Assembly (NCBI RefSeq): GCF_954871325.1
Contig: NC_088776.1
Coordinates: 11,718,052 to 11,782,051, forward strand
DNA length: 64,000 nucleotides
Source of the DNA: Gordionus sp. m RMFG-2023
Taxonomy: Eukaryota > Nematomorpha > Gordioida > Chordodea > Parachordodidae
Direction of reading: 5' to 3'
The number at the start of each line of letters is the position of its first letter. Position 1 is the first letter of the stretch. The notes below the pieces were generated by a model. It was not told the DNA's origin, made no database searches, and worked only from the letters and a program-made list of their open reading frames with translations. The translations under genes were made by a program, and so were the position numbers. Positions 37,560 through 48,800 of this stretch are shown here, in pieces.

Positions 37560-39559
37560 ACTTATGAAAGGAAATTTTGCTTCCTCAGCAATATACTACC
37601 ATTTTAAATCTTTTAGTAATTAAAAAATATTAAATTGAATTCTTATAAAAGATATTCATTATTAAATAATAAATTGCAAATGTTAATAAAGAGCAGAAAT
37701 ATTTCAAGTAAAATATTCAGTAGTGACCTTCATTTGATTCATATATACTATAATATATAAGGTAAATAATAAATTGGTGTTTAATTAGAATATATATATA
37801 TATATTATAAATATAAATATAAACAATAAAAATATACCTGAAATTTATGAAATTATCATATGCTTCTTTCGTAAAAGATACAAACACAAAATGGCCACCA
37901 GTCACTTCAATTTTTGCCACTTCAAATTTGATTTTAGCATTACGATAGGCAGTCTATAGTATTAATGTCATTGTACCGAGCAAAAAAAAATAGTGTGCTT
38001 TTAGCTATTAATTTTTAAAAGTAGCTAGCAACATTTTATAAAAAAATTTTGTTTTATTTTTTGCGTATAGTATATACAATTAATTTTAAATATTTTTATG
38101 AAAATGTTTTAATTTTAATCTGCACAACACTATAATACATAAAAATTAACATTTATAAATATTAAAATATAATTAGTTATTGATTAATAAAATTTTATGT
38201 AAAATGACTAATAATGTAATGAAAATAACTATTTATGATAATATTTATTTCTTATTTATTTTGTTGTATTTTAATAATAAAATCATTTCTATACTAACAT
38301 CCACAAGCCTAAAACGATGATCAGAACGAAGTTTCGCCTTTCTAAATAATCTGTTAACACTAGCACTTAAGGGCAAAGCTGTATTTGATTTTATATACAT
38401 ATTTTTATATAAGAAAAATTATCAAATATTTTCTGGTAGCCGTTTTTATGGTTCTAACTAGACCATCTTTGACGGCTATCTTAATCATCAGTGTCTGGTG
38501 ACAAAAAATGGTAAGTTTTAATCATCATGGTAAATGATGGATTATCAACCAAAATGACATTGGATTGGCTGAACTGTATCAATTTTAAAATCTACAATAA
38601 CTTTATCAGCCAGTTTCTGGAAAATATTGGCATGTGAAATATTATTCAATTTAGTTTGAATTGAAATAGTTTTTTTGGATGTAGTCAGTCTCCCTTATCC
38701 CACAATTAATATGTTTTCCTATCTTTAAAACTGCTGGTATGAACATTCTTACAAAATAAAAATACTATTAAAATTTAAAAAATGACAAATACCTTTAGGT
38801 TATTCTTGAGGTTATAGCTACTAGATTTATTTGAGGATATATTTTTTTTATATTTTAAATAAATAAATTTTTAGCCACCTTCTGTTTTTACATTAATTTG
38901 AAAATATTTTTCAAATTTTGGAAATAGAAAATATGTATTATTGTTATCAAAAACATTTTATTCCAGGGTACCTTCCACTTCATTAATATTACCATTGTCT
39001 GACTCACTTCGATTTCGATATACATTCGATGACATTTTAAATAATTTACAATAGATGGTTTAGGCTTATAATATGAATTGAAAATATAAATTTCAATATT
39101 AAATTAATTATGATATTATATTTAAATTTTCATGTTATATTTATATTCATCTTATTTTCTGAAAAAAACGATCGCGCTAATAAAATAAATAATTGGAGTA
39201 GCGCGCTATTAGATGTTGCTACCAAAAAAGCTAGCGTGCTGCTTTGACAACTGGTAATAGGAAAACCGCCCTTAAAAATTCCAAATAAAAAAGGGTATTT
39301 TTAATAAAATTTAACGTTCATAAATAACTTTTGAAATTCTCTCATATAAGGAAATCTCTTGCTTCAGATCTTCAAATCGAAGAGTGGTGGGGAATTATTA
39401 GGAATGCTTTATCATAATAATATATGAGGGTTGGGTAAAGTAAGAGGGTGGGGAGGGGGGTAGATGGTTAGGTAAATGTGATTTTTGTCACATCTGTTTA
39501 TTGTGTACTCCAAATAAAACGCAAATACTTATGAAAAATATTCGAAATAATAATATCCA

Positions 39560-40105
39560 GCGTAATCAGAGGATGCTTATACCATTTGTGTCAAAGAAAT
39601 CATATAAAAATTTAAGATAGGTCTGGAAAGGCAATACAATGCGATCAAACTCTATGATGATTGGCTTAGCATTTGTTCCCATATGTGATATAGCCAATGC
39701 AATGGCATTCTTGAGATCGGTTACTCTGAACAATGGTAACGACCTGATTATTTCGATAAAGATTATATCAAGGGAGGTCATAATAGTCAATTCTCAGTAT
39801 CCGACATGTCGAATTGAGCCACGATTTCCTCCTGAAATGTATCAGAACACTATCTGAAGAAGAACGCACAAATAATCAATGTGAAGGATGGAATCATCGT
39901 TTTTCTAATCTGGTTAAAAATAGTCCCATCAAACTGGGTATTAATTTTAAAAAATTACCGATTAAACAGAACTTGAACGGATACTGAGAACTAAATCGCA
40001 GAGTTATAATACCCAGATTCTGTTGAAGATACTTTGCGAAGAATACGGTGGTGAGGTACGAAGCCCTCTAGATTTTATAAGTGCGATTTCTCTCAATTCG
40101 ATGTC
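39560..40105 (+). pseudogene. Mutator-like (MULE) transposase C-terminal remnant
   Basis: Two frames together show the order of the MULE C-terminal region. GLAFVPICDIANAMAFL (usually ALAFVPxxDVxxAF) comes first, followed by PRFPPEMYQNT. EERTNNQCEGWNHRFSNLV (usually LPRTNNxVEGWHxxFxxxV) follows in a shifted frame. Near 40030-40105 there is a final EEYGGEVRSPLDFISAI, matching the closing LDYLRAIAHN block. Stops and frame changes make it inactive. It matters because foldback elements with 9-bp duplications are thought to be moved by MULE transposases. Confidence 0.65.
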
Positions 40106-40523
40106 AACCTATCTAATTATTATTCTAAATTAAATTTATATAAATAAAATAAATATATCTTATTACAAAATTTAATCTATTTAATATCATAATTGTGAAT
40201 GGATATTGTATTTATTACTATTACAAATAATTTTTACGAAAATAAGAAATACATGGGTTATTTTATATGGGTTATTTTTTTCCCTCAATATCACCTTGAA
40301 CATTACCAGTTTATCCTGGTTGGGCTTTTTTTTATGTTGGATATATGAGTAACCTTCAAATAATGAATTAGAGCCATTAAAATGATTAGCTTATTAATAA
40401 AATATAATTTTATATTTTTTTACTTAAATATTATATTTGTAATATTATAATTAAAATACTAATTTGACTATTTGTATAGATGAGTGTATCCATTATAATG
40501 CAAATAAAAATATGTTTTATTAG
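40106..40523. other. AT-rich spacer
   Basis: Nothing was recognised between the MULE remnant and the next hAT element. Confidence 0.35.
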
Positions 40524-40930
40524 GTCATAGGTAGACATGTGTGCCGCCGGTGATTTTTGACCACACAGAAATCCCCAAAAAAGTGTCGGCGCTTAACACG
40601 CCGCCGCCGATGTTACATATTTTTTATTGAAAAAAATATTTATTTTATATATTATTTATGAATTGTAACTAGAAGAAAAATAATAAAAAATATTTTTTGA
40701 ATTATTAAAATGTGATTTTATTTTTTAAAATTAATAAATATTATTTGCTATAAATTTGATTTGTAACAATCCATATAAAACACTTGGCTCACTTTTAGAT
40801 AAGATAAGATTAGGATAGTAAAACAGAAAAGGTATTGATATTATTATATATTTTATTATTTTAATCTTAATTTTTATTTTAACTGTTAAAATATTTAATT
40901 ATTTTATAATAGAATACTTAAATAAAACTG

Positions 40931-43900
40931 GTAGCGTTGCTAGGGGAGGGGCGCACCTGAAAAATTTGAATAGCCCCCTGAAGCAATTTTTTTTTTAATG
41001 ACCACTTAATATACCCTTGAACTAAAAATAAATTTTTTTAATAGCTCCCTCAACAATTTCTTTTATAATTCTAGTAATATATAGATTTAATTTTATTATT
41101 TAAAAATTAATAAGACTATCTAAATTTTTATTAAATGAATAATACTATTTTATTTATTAGATTAGATTAATACATATAAATTACATTTTCACTATGTCAG
41201 CTTGCGAACAAATTCTGTGATATATCAATATCACTCACTAAATATTAATTTAGCATTAACAGTTGAATCTTAATGGACTTTTATTATTTAAATTATTATA
41301 TAACCCTAATTAAATTAATATAATCCTTTATTAATTGAAAATTAACAAATTTAACTGTAATTAGCCGAGTTTAACATCACTAATCAACTATATTATTGAT
41401 TTTTAAATTTAATTATCATCTCTTTCTAAAATTATTTTTAAGGTCCAAATCCAAATAAGTATAAGAGATTTATTTATAAAAAGTAAGTAGTCATATAGTT
41501 TATAATCCTCTATATATATATTATTTATAAAATATTAGCTAAAATGCCACTTTTGCAGACGTATTTGACAGTTATATAATATATTACAGTTAATATTTTT
41601 TAAATTTTACTAATCAATGCTTTTGATAATAAATATAAGTAACAATTTGCATTTAACTATTTAACGCCATCTATTTATTTATAATATTATTTTAATTAAC
41701 ATTTTATTATTGATCCCACAATGGATGTAATAAATTAGATATCTATTCTTCTCTTTTTTTACATGTTTTTAGGAAAGCTAATTTTTTCTTCTTTGAAAAA
41801 CAGTTTTGAGATAAATTTTTAATGCGAATATATCTTAGATATTATTATAAACTACTATTATTTTAAGATATAGTATATCAACTAGAGATAGTGCGACAAT
41901 AATATTTAAAATTTTAATTGCTTTCATGATATCACTCTGGTTCTTATTTTATAGTTACAAAATGTTTCATTTCTAATATGTCATCCTTGCCGTATCAATA
42001 ACTCAAGGCTTCAATATATTTGCATAATTTCTTCTAAAGATTTTTAGTGTTTTTGTTTCATTTCTAACATAATAAATTCTGATATGGGTTACCATCGTGA
42101 GTGTCATCGCTATGACTGTAAATTAACCAGCATTATTATTTGTGTGGCTATGTAATTTTAGATTATTACTACAGCTGCTTAGAGCATATGATTGCATATT
42201 TTAGATATGCAATAATGGTCAACTGTGTAGTCGTTTATATATGGTAAGCTGAAAATAATTCCCCGGAAAAAAATCCCCGAAAATAATTCCCCAGGAAAAT
42301 AATTCCCCGGAAAAAAATCCTCTGGAAAAAAATTCCCCAGAAAAAAAATCCCAGGAAAAAATATCTCTGGAAGATAATTCCCCGGAAAAAAAAATCCTTA
42401 GAAAATAATTACCCGGAAAAATATTCCCCTGAAAAAAAATTCCCTTAGAAAATAATTCCCCGGAAAATATTTCCCTATTTCTTTTTTAATTCCAAAAGGA
42501 CAATCCTTAAATGAGAATTGATAAATCGGTTGGTAGCTTTTATATTTTATAATTTAGTAGATAGCATAAAAAGTATAGATTTGTGACGATAGATTTTTAT
42601 AGAAATATATGAAAATTATGAAAGAGGTTTTACAATTTAAAATTGAAAAGAAAAATGTAAAAGCAAATTTTTCCCTAGAAAGAGAAAGGTTATTTCCATA
42701 ATCCACTTTTCATCTAGACTTGAATAGATATTATGAAAACAGGTATTTAAACAACATTATATTTACCATGAAAAGGGGGAGGGGGGGGGGGGTTATTTCT
42801 AACACGCCACTAAGGTTAAAATATATATAACAATAAAATGAATATTATGACACTATTCTGTTCTGTTCGTTTATATCAGTTTGAATCCCGGACAAAAATA
42901 ACATAATGGAAATTTTTTATGTTTAATACTATTGATTTTAAAAATTGTATCTGATTATAAATTTTCAAAAAAAGTTGAGCTGGCCATAATATTTTGCATA
43001 ATATCAGAGAGACTAGGTATCCAATTCGTTTATTTTATAAATATTGCTTTGTTTAATTTTCACTAAACCTGGGTTCGAGATAAGTGCATAACATTATACA
43101 TTATATTTATTAGTATTAATTAATCATTTAAGTTTTTGTTAGGTTTAATATTAATCACAAGTACTATTTTATTTTGAAAATTTTTATTTGGAAAAATTTT
43201 ATAGGAATTTTTGACGATTTTCTTAAAAAATATTTTAGGGATTTCCGGGGATATTTTTTCCTATATTGTTAGTTTTATAAAAATAATTTAATATTTTATA
43301 GGATTTAAAAAATGGGGAATTTTTTTCCGAGGAAATTGTTTCCGGGGGAATTATTTTCTATGGGATTTTTTTCCCGGGGATTTTTTTCCGGGAATTTTTT
43401 TTCCGGAGAATTATTTACCTGGGAATTATTTTCCGGGTAATTTTTTTCCCGGAGATTTTTTTTCCAGGGAATTTATTTCCGGGGATTTTTTTCCGAGATT
43501 TTTTTTCCTGGGAATTATTTTCCTAGATTCTTTATATATCATTAAAAATGGAAGATAATTTTTAGAAATTTAATATCTCACCTCGATTACTTATCTAGCT
43601 TCCATCATATCATCTAAGAGGAAGCTCTAACTACCATATAGTTTTATGTTTTGGATTGGTCGTTTACATTCTCTTCTTCAAGAATTGTTAATTTGGTAAG
43701 GCCGATAATTTTTTTCTTATTAGTCCATTCTATAAAACATTGTCTAAAATGGTTACAGATAGTTATATTGTTTCATGACCTTTTGTCAATGTAAGTTGCT
43801 AAGAATTATATAGCCTTATGTGGTTTTTAAAAACCATTATCAATTGAGGCATATGTATGAATTAATTAACCTTTTTTATCACTTGTAATTCTTTAGACGC

Positions 43901-44180
43901 AATTTTTTTTTATATCAACCATCGAAAATATTTTATACTGTAATAAATAGATTTTGTATTAAAAAATATTATTTTAGATATGTCTTGTATTGTTTTAATT
44001 ATTTATATGTTAGTTTATTTTGTATGCAAAATATAATAAATGACAAAATATGAAATTCAGAATAATAGTTTAGAGTTAGCAAATTTTAAAAAAGTATAAT
44101 ATACTAATATAAAACCCGGCTTAATTGGTGGTATGGGGTAGTTGAGCCCCTTGAGATTGTAAAGGCTAGCGACGCCCCTG
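40931..44180. mobile_element. nested hAT-like element (CAGGGGCGTCGCTAG ends)
   Basis: The left end reads GTAGCGTTGCTAGGGGAGGG and the right end, inverted, CAGGGGCGTCGCTAGCC. Both borders carry AAAACTG (40924-40930 and 44181-44187). The 3,250-bp interior shows no transposase reading frame. It contains the foldback element at 42243-43530. Confidence 0.65.
42243..43530. mobile_element. foldback element with TTCCCCGGAAAA repeat arms and 9-bp TSD
   Basis: The left arm (42250-42475) is about 15 imperfect copies of a 13-15 base unit, AATTCCCCGGAAAA. The right arm (43310-43525) has the inverted unit. The 9-bp TTTATATAT lies on both sides (42234-42242 and 43531-43539). Outside the arrays, both ends have unmatched leaders of equal length before AAAATAATTCC. 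The 830-bp centre is AT-rich with a 12-base G run (42781-42792) and no gene. The build is the same as in the 6.2-kb foldback element at 23013-29260. Confidence 0.82.
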
Positions 44181-44259
44181 AAAACTGATCTCATCCCACA
44201 TTTAGAATTTTTTATAGCATAATATTTATATTATTAAATTTTTGTTATGTAGAAAAATG

Positions 44260-45855
44260 GCATTATTTCAGATACAAAAGATTTACCAGATAAACAAAAC
44301 TTAGCCGGAGTGGATTAGATGATGTGTATTTATCAATGAAAACATACATATATGTCAACAAATTAATATAGGTTCTAAATTTTGTGCTATAACTTTTGAT
44401 ATGTGGACCGACAAATATAGACGGCAAAATTATATTACCTCTACATTTCACGAAATAGATAATAATTTTAATATTGTATTTTGGCGACACATCATGTCAC
44501 TCAAAAACATACCGCTGAAACTATTCTTTCCGAGATAGAAAAAGTTGAAGATGAATTTGATTTAGGGGCAAAGAAAATTCAAATGGTTACGGATGCAGAA
44601 CCCAATGTACAGAAAAGTGTTCGTCTAGGAGAATATGACCATCATTTATGTTTGGGGCATGGATTACATAATCTAGTCTAGTGAGAGTCGATGGAATAAA
44701 AAAAAGTTAATAAAATAGAAAATCTCATTAAAAAAGTGGGAGAAATTATATTTGCCTTAAGATTCAACACAACGAATTTTGAAAATATAAACGATATCGA
44801 AAATAGAAAATATTTTGAATCGATATTATTTACATCGGATATTTTAGATTTGGATGATAACAATTTTTTTTATGAAGATCGTTTGTGGTTTGATTGAATA
44901 TCAAAAATCATATGAGAAAAAACCTTAAAATTAAATGTGCCTATATGTTGGCATAGTATTTTATAATGCTGGAAAGTGTGACTGGCAATAACAAAAATCC
45001 TATAATATTCTATTAAATAGAATGGAGAAATCGGATTTCAAATTATTTAACTCCGATTGGGACTTGGTGCATGAACTTTTAAATTTTCTTAGAACCTTCA
45101 AAAAACTTGAATTTTTATACGTCCAAAAAGGAGTTACTATAAATTTATTCTTATTATTTCGTAGTGAAATTAAATATCATTTAATTGTAAAAGAATATGA
45201 TAATCCTCCCATGCATCCCTTAAAAAAATATGCTTACTAAATTTGATCATAGATTTCCAATAACCGATCTTCAGGTAGTATTTTAAAATACATAAATTAT
45301 TTTTCTTTGTTTTATTTTTTACTTAGGTGTTAGGAGCACTTTTGCATCCTCATTTTCAATATAAACATAGAATGAATATTTAAAGGAAAAAATATTACTC
45401 CGGTGCAATTTTTATGTCAACACGCTACCTCTCTATGGCCTTACACGGACGAATTAACCGAATGTGAAACGACGGAAGTTGCTTCAAAATTCGATTATCT
45501 TACATTGGCTACGAAACATTCATCTATTCATAACAATAATCTGAAACAACAAGACTATTTAACTAGTTTAGAAAAAGAGTGTTATTCATTATTTTCGTCT
45601 TATAATTTAGAGATAAAAGATTTCTTAGATTTTTGGAAGATAAGAGCATTGGACCTTCCTAAACATTCAATATTAGCTAGAAAGCTCCTGTGCGTTCCAG
45701 CTATCTGCCCACCCAGCGAGCGTGTATTTTCCATAGCTGGGCTCACTCTGAACTCTAAAAGATCATTATTATGTCCTATAAATCTAAATATTATATATGA
45801 TAATTTTAACTTAATAACATCTTTAAATTATAGTTATAAACATAATAAAGCATAA
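44260..45855 (+). pseudogene. hAT transposase of the 40532-46015 element
   Basis: Pieces in order: FCAITFDMWTDKYRRQNYIT near 44385-44450 (around the first catalytic aspartate), then 44481-44681 with QMVTDAEPNVQKSV and HHLCLGHGLHNLV. A middle stretch (45022-45240) and the C-terminal frame at 45403-45855 follow. The latter holds the hAT dimerisation signature LLCVPAICPPSERVFSIAGL. An in-frame stop follows LHNLV and several frame changes separate the segments, so the gene is inactive although most of its length remains. Confidence 0.85.
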
Positions 45856-46023
45856 ATTTTATTTTATAAGTGTTTCCAATGAATTTATAATTTTAATTTA
45901 AAAAAATTTGAGTATTTGATGCCCTGCGCCGCCGCTGATTTTTGTGGCGGCATCCAACCGTTCATTTTAAAAAAAGAAACGCCACCACCGATAATTCTGT
46001 TGGCGCACATGTCTAGTCATAGG

Positions 46024-46689
46024 TAAATAATTTGATCAACATGAAAAAAAAATTCCTGCAGTTCTTTTTCCGGGGTTTTTTTCCTGAAGGTTTTTTAGGA
46101 AGTTTTTATAGGATTTAAAATCTATATTTAAAAAAATATTTATAAATGGAAGGAGGGGGGGGGGGTGGAGAGGCTAATTGAGATCCGAGAAAACTAAGAT
46201 AGTTACCTCTGAACACTGCGATTTGAGTTGATTGTAAAATTTTAAATGAGGATCCATGATCACCATTAATTTAAAATTTTTTTTACATGAAATCTTTAAA
46301 AAAATGATAGCCATAGTCCCATTGGTAAAATAACTATTGGGATGAAGTAAAAATCTGAAGTCGTGGACTTTCTAATTTTTAACCTTTCGGCTATAATAAT
46401 TGGATCAATGTTTATTGTTATAGGAAAATTGGAGACACAAGTGAAATTCCAAATATGGTGTTAATTAAAAATATTTTTTGTCCCTGAACATTTAAAAAGC
46501 TACTTACATGCCTTGCGATATCAAATATATCTCATTACAATCTTTAATTAAATATTTTTTAGAATTTCTGGGCCTGACTAAATATGCACATGCTATTAGA
46601 AGCGCAAATTTTATAAAATTAATACGTAATAAGTGTGTTTAGCTTATCGAGTTAATTTAGAAAATGTTATTTTTTATTTTAAAAATATA
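46024..46689. other. AT-rich spacer
   Basis: It contains a short CCGGGGTTTTTTTCCTG stretch near 46070, like one foldback repeat unit, and an 11-base G run at 46155-46165. No gene was seen. Confidence 0.35.
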
Positions 46690-48800
46690 CTTCTTAAATT
46701 TGTAAAATATTTTTTAAAAAAAAATACTTTTATTTTCGTGACTAAAATACGCATCCCTATACATCCTCGATAATTTTGCACTATTTTTTAAAAATGAATG
46801 CAGAATTATGTTTGGTGTTTGTCAAAATGCCTGATTTAGGTCGAATTTTAAAAACTGCCTAATTCAGATTTTAGTCAAAGCAATATATGTAACATAAATT
46901 TTCCTCTAAGATGGCAGAAAAACTTTTTTTGACCTATGAATCCTCTATAATTATGTGATATTTTTAAAAAAATGATTACAATCACATGTTTAGCTTTTAG
47001 AAAAAATTCGAAAAATATTAATTTTAGAAAATATACTAACTAATTGGGATATTGAAAGTATTTTGTTGAATAAACTACGAATCCCTACTCGTCTCCAATT
47101 AAAAAGGCTCTAATTTTAAAAAATAAATATAAAATGTTCAGCTTAGAGGTCTGCATTAGGCGGGGTTTCAGCCCGCCAACCCACACCCGCCTACCTAAGT
47201 GGGCGGGCAGACGGGTGGGCGGACAGAGGGGTGGGCGGGCAAATTTTTTTTTAAACTATGGTCGGGTGGGTGGGCGGGTTAAAAAATTTAAGCAATGGGC
47301 GGGTGGGTTAAAAAATTTAAAATCATTTAAGAAAATATTAATTAAAATGGTTCTTATGAACTTTTTGGATTTCAAATATTAAAATGTCCTTTTGGTATCA
47401 TAAAACCATTTTTGTATATTTGAAACTACTTTCGTGAAAAACAAAAAAGAGAATTTCCAAAGCTATCAAGATTAGCAAGAAAAATATTGGTAATTCCTGC
47501 AACTAGTGCTTCTTCTGAACGAGAATTTATCATTGCTGGAATTTAGAACAAAGAAGAAAGTGTTTGAATCCAGAAAATGTCGATTCATTATTATATTTGC
47601 ATTAAAATTACTTATAATAATCAATTTTATATTTATATTTTTTCATAAATATTTTATTTAATCAAATAAATTACCCATAATTTAATTGAATATTTTTTTA
47701 TTCTTAATATAGTAATATCCAAAATTATAAAACTTCTTGTAGAGGTGTAATGCTGAAATATTTTTATTAAATGCTTAAAAAATTGAAAGAATGGCCATAT
47801 TTAAATTTTATAATAGCGGGCTTGGCTTAAAATTTTTATATAATTAATGGATGGGCGGGTAAATTTTTTTAGACTAAAGGGCGGGCAGGTGGGTAAGGAA
47901 TTTTAGACTCATGTGCGGGTTGGCGGGTATATTTTTTTGAAAACTATGAACATACTGGGCGGGCGGATTAAATTTTTTTTTTAAATATTGGGTGGAAGGG
48001 CTTATGGTTCAAAAACCCACCCAATGCAGACCTCTAGTTCATCTCTTCGAGAGAATTCAGAAAATGTTAAATATTAATTTTAAAAAAATATATTACCTAT
48101 TGATATATTGAAAGGATTTTGTTGAATAAACTAAGAATCTTTACTCGTCCTCAATTAAAAAGGCTCTAGGAATCATGTTTATTGGGATGTTATTAAAAAT
48201 ATTATTTTATAAAAACTAGTATCTCTATAATATGCACTATTTTTTTAAAAAATGAATGCAAAAATGAAAATAATAAATTTTAAAAAAAGTTTGTTTACTT
48301 AATGGGATAAAATAAACATATTTTTGCACTTCGAATCTTTACGCATTCCCTATTAAAAAAGCTCTCATTTAAAAAAAAATAAATTAACAATCATATTTAG
48401 CTTTTCAATAGGATTTAGAAATTGTTAATATTAATTTTAAAATTTTTTTTTAAATATCGGCATTATTTTGACTAATCTACGCATCACCACCTATTATAGA
48501 AATGTAAACTTAATCAAATTAATATAGAATCGTGTTTAGCCTATTGAGATGATATAGAAATTGTTATATGCAATTTTTAAAAGAATGTTAAATTGGTAAA
48601 ATATAAAAAAAAATTTTTTGATGACTAAAATACTTATCCCCATACAATGCAAATCCTTACGCATCCTGAACAATGCAGAATCATGTTTAGCCTTTTTAAA
48701 GATTCAGAAAATGTTAATATTAATTTTGAAATAATTTGTTAATTGGATATTGAACTTTCTTTTTGACTAAACTAGGAATTTTCGTTAATTACAAAAGAAT
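46690..48800. repeat. degenerate tandem array related to the ACGCGTCCCC repeats
   Basis: Units of roughly 150 bp recur with the motif ACTAAAATACGCATCCC, or variants of it, at about 46741, 47071, 48125, 48325, 48473, 48622 and 48757. Each is followed by AAT-rich sequence and a GCAGAATCATGTTTAGCC-like block. The motif resembles the ACTAAAATACGCGTCCCC of the foldback at 345-2254 but is older and in one orientation only. The hAT derivative at 47144-48036 splits one unit. Confidence 0.6.
47144..48036 (+). mobile_element. 893-bp hAT deletion derivative with GGGCGGG-rich ends
   Basis: The ends are TAGAGGTCTGCATTAGGCGG and the inverted ...CCCAATGCAGACCTCTA. The flanks GTTCAGCT (47136-47143) and GTTCATCT (48037-48044) match at seven of eight positions. 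Inside, about 47450-47600, the hAT dimerisation domain is still readable (SRLARKILVIPATSASSERE). Both subterminal regions repeat GGGCGGGT. The rest of the transposase gene has been deleted. Confidence 0.85.

Larger units (their letters stand above)
33492..37973. mobile_element. P-like (THAP) transposon with about 240-bp inverted ends
   Basis: The two ends start CAATGACATTAATACTATAG in opposite orientation and are perfect for 26 bases. They stay recognisable for roughly 240 bp (33492-33654 plus 36228-36320 against 37973-37720). The flanks TACCCAAC and TACCGAGC agree at six of eight positions, and P elements make 8-bp duplications. The left arm codes for the end of a P-type transposase on the + strand. 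The right side codes for a THAP zinc finger on the minus strand. The element therefore looks like two partial copies fused tail to head, or an internally inverted copy. It carries the insertion at 33655-36227. Confidence 0.8.
33436..39253 (-). mobile_element. hAT transposon (GTTGTTAAA family) with nested insertions
   Basis: The ends are CAGAGTTGTTAAACTCTAAT at 33436 and, at the right, a diverged CAGTTGTCAAAGCAGCACGC on the minus strand. Flanks GTAATATG (33428-33435) and GTAATAGG (39254-39261) match at seven of eight positions. The transposase runs on the minus strand. It has BED-type zinc-finger remains around 38700-39030, the block LADKVIVDFKIDTVQPIQ near 38560-38610, and the C-terminal domain RLFRKAKLRSDHRFRLV plus IEMILLLKYNK near 38265-38350. 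The centre of the gene is deleted. The 4.5-kb P-like element at 33492-37973 lies near the 3' end. Confidence 0.82.
40532..46015 (+). mobile_element. hAT transposon with perfect 8-bp TSD, carrying nested elements
   Basis: GTCATAGG is present at both borders (40524-40531 and 46016-46023). The ends are TAGACATGTGTGCCGCCGGT and the inverted ...TGGCGCACATGTCTA. Subterminal regions are rich in GCCGCCG motifs. The transposase lies on the + strand at 44260-45855. A second element occupies 40931-44180. Another end of the same family is found at 56640-56780. Confidence 0.9.

Noticed and set aside
47134-47382. 82-aa frame rich in G, R and W
   Set aside because: It is a translation of GGGCGGG repeats at the left end of a hAT derivative.
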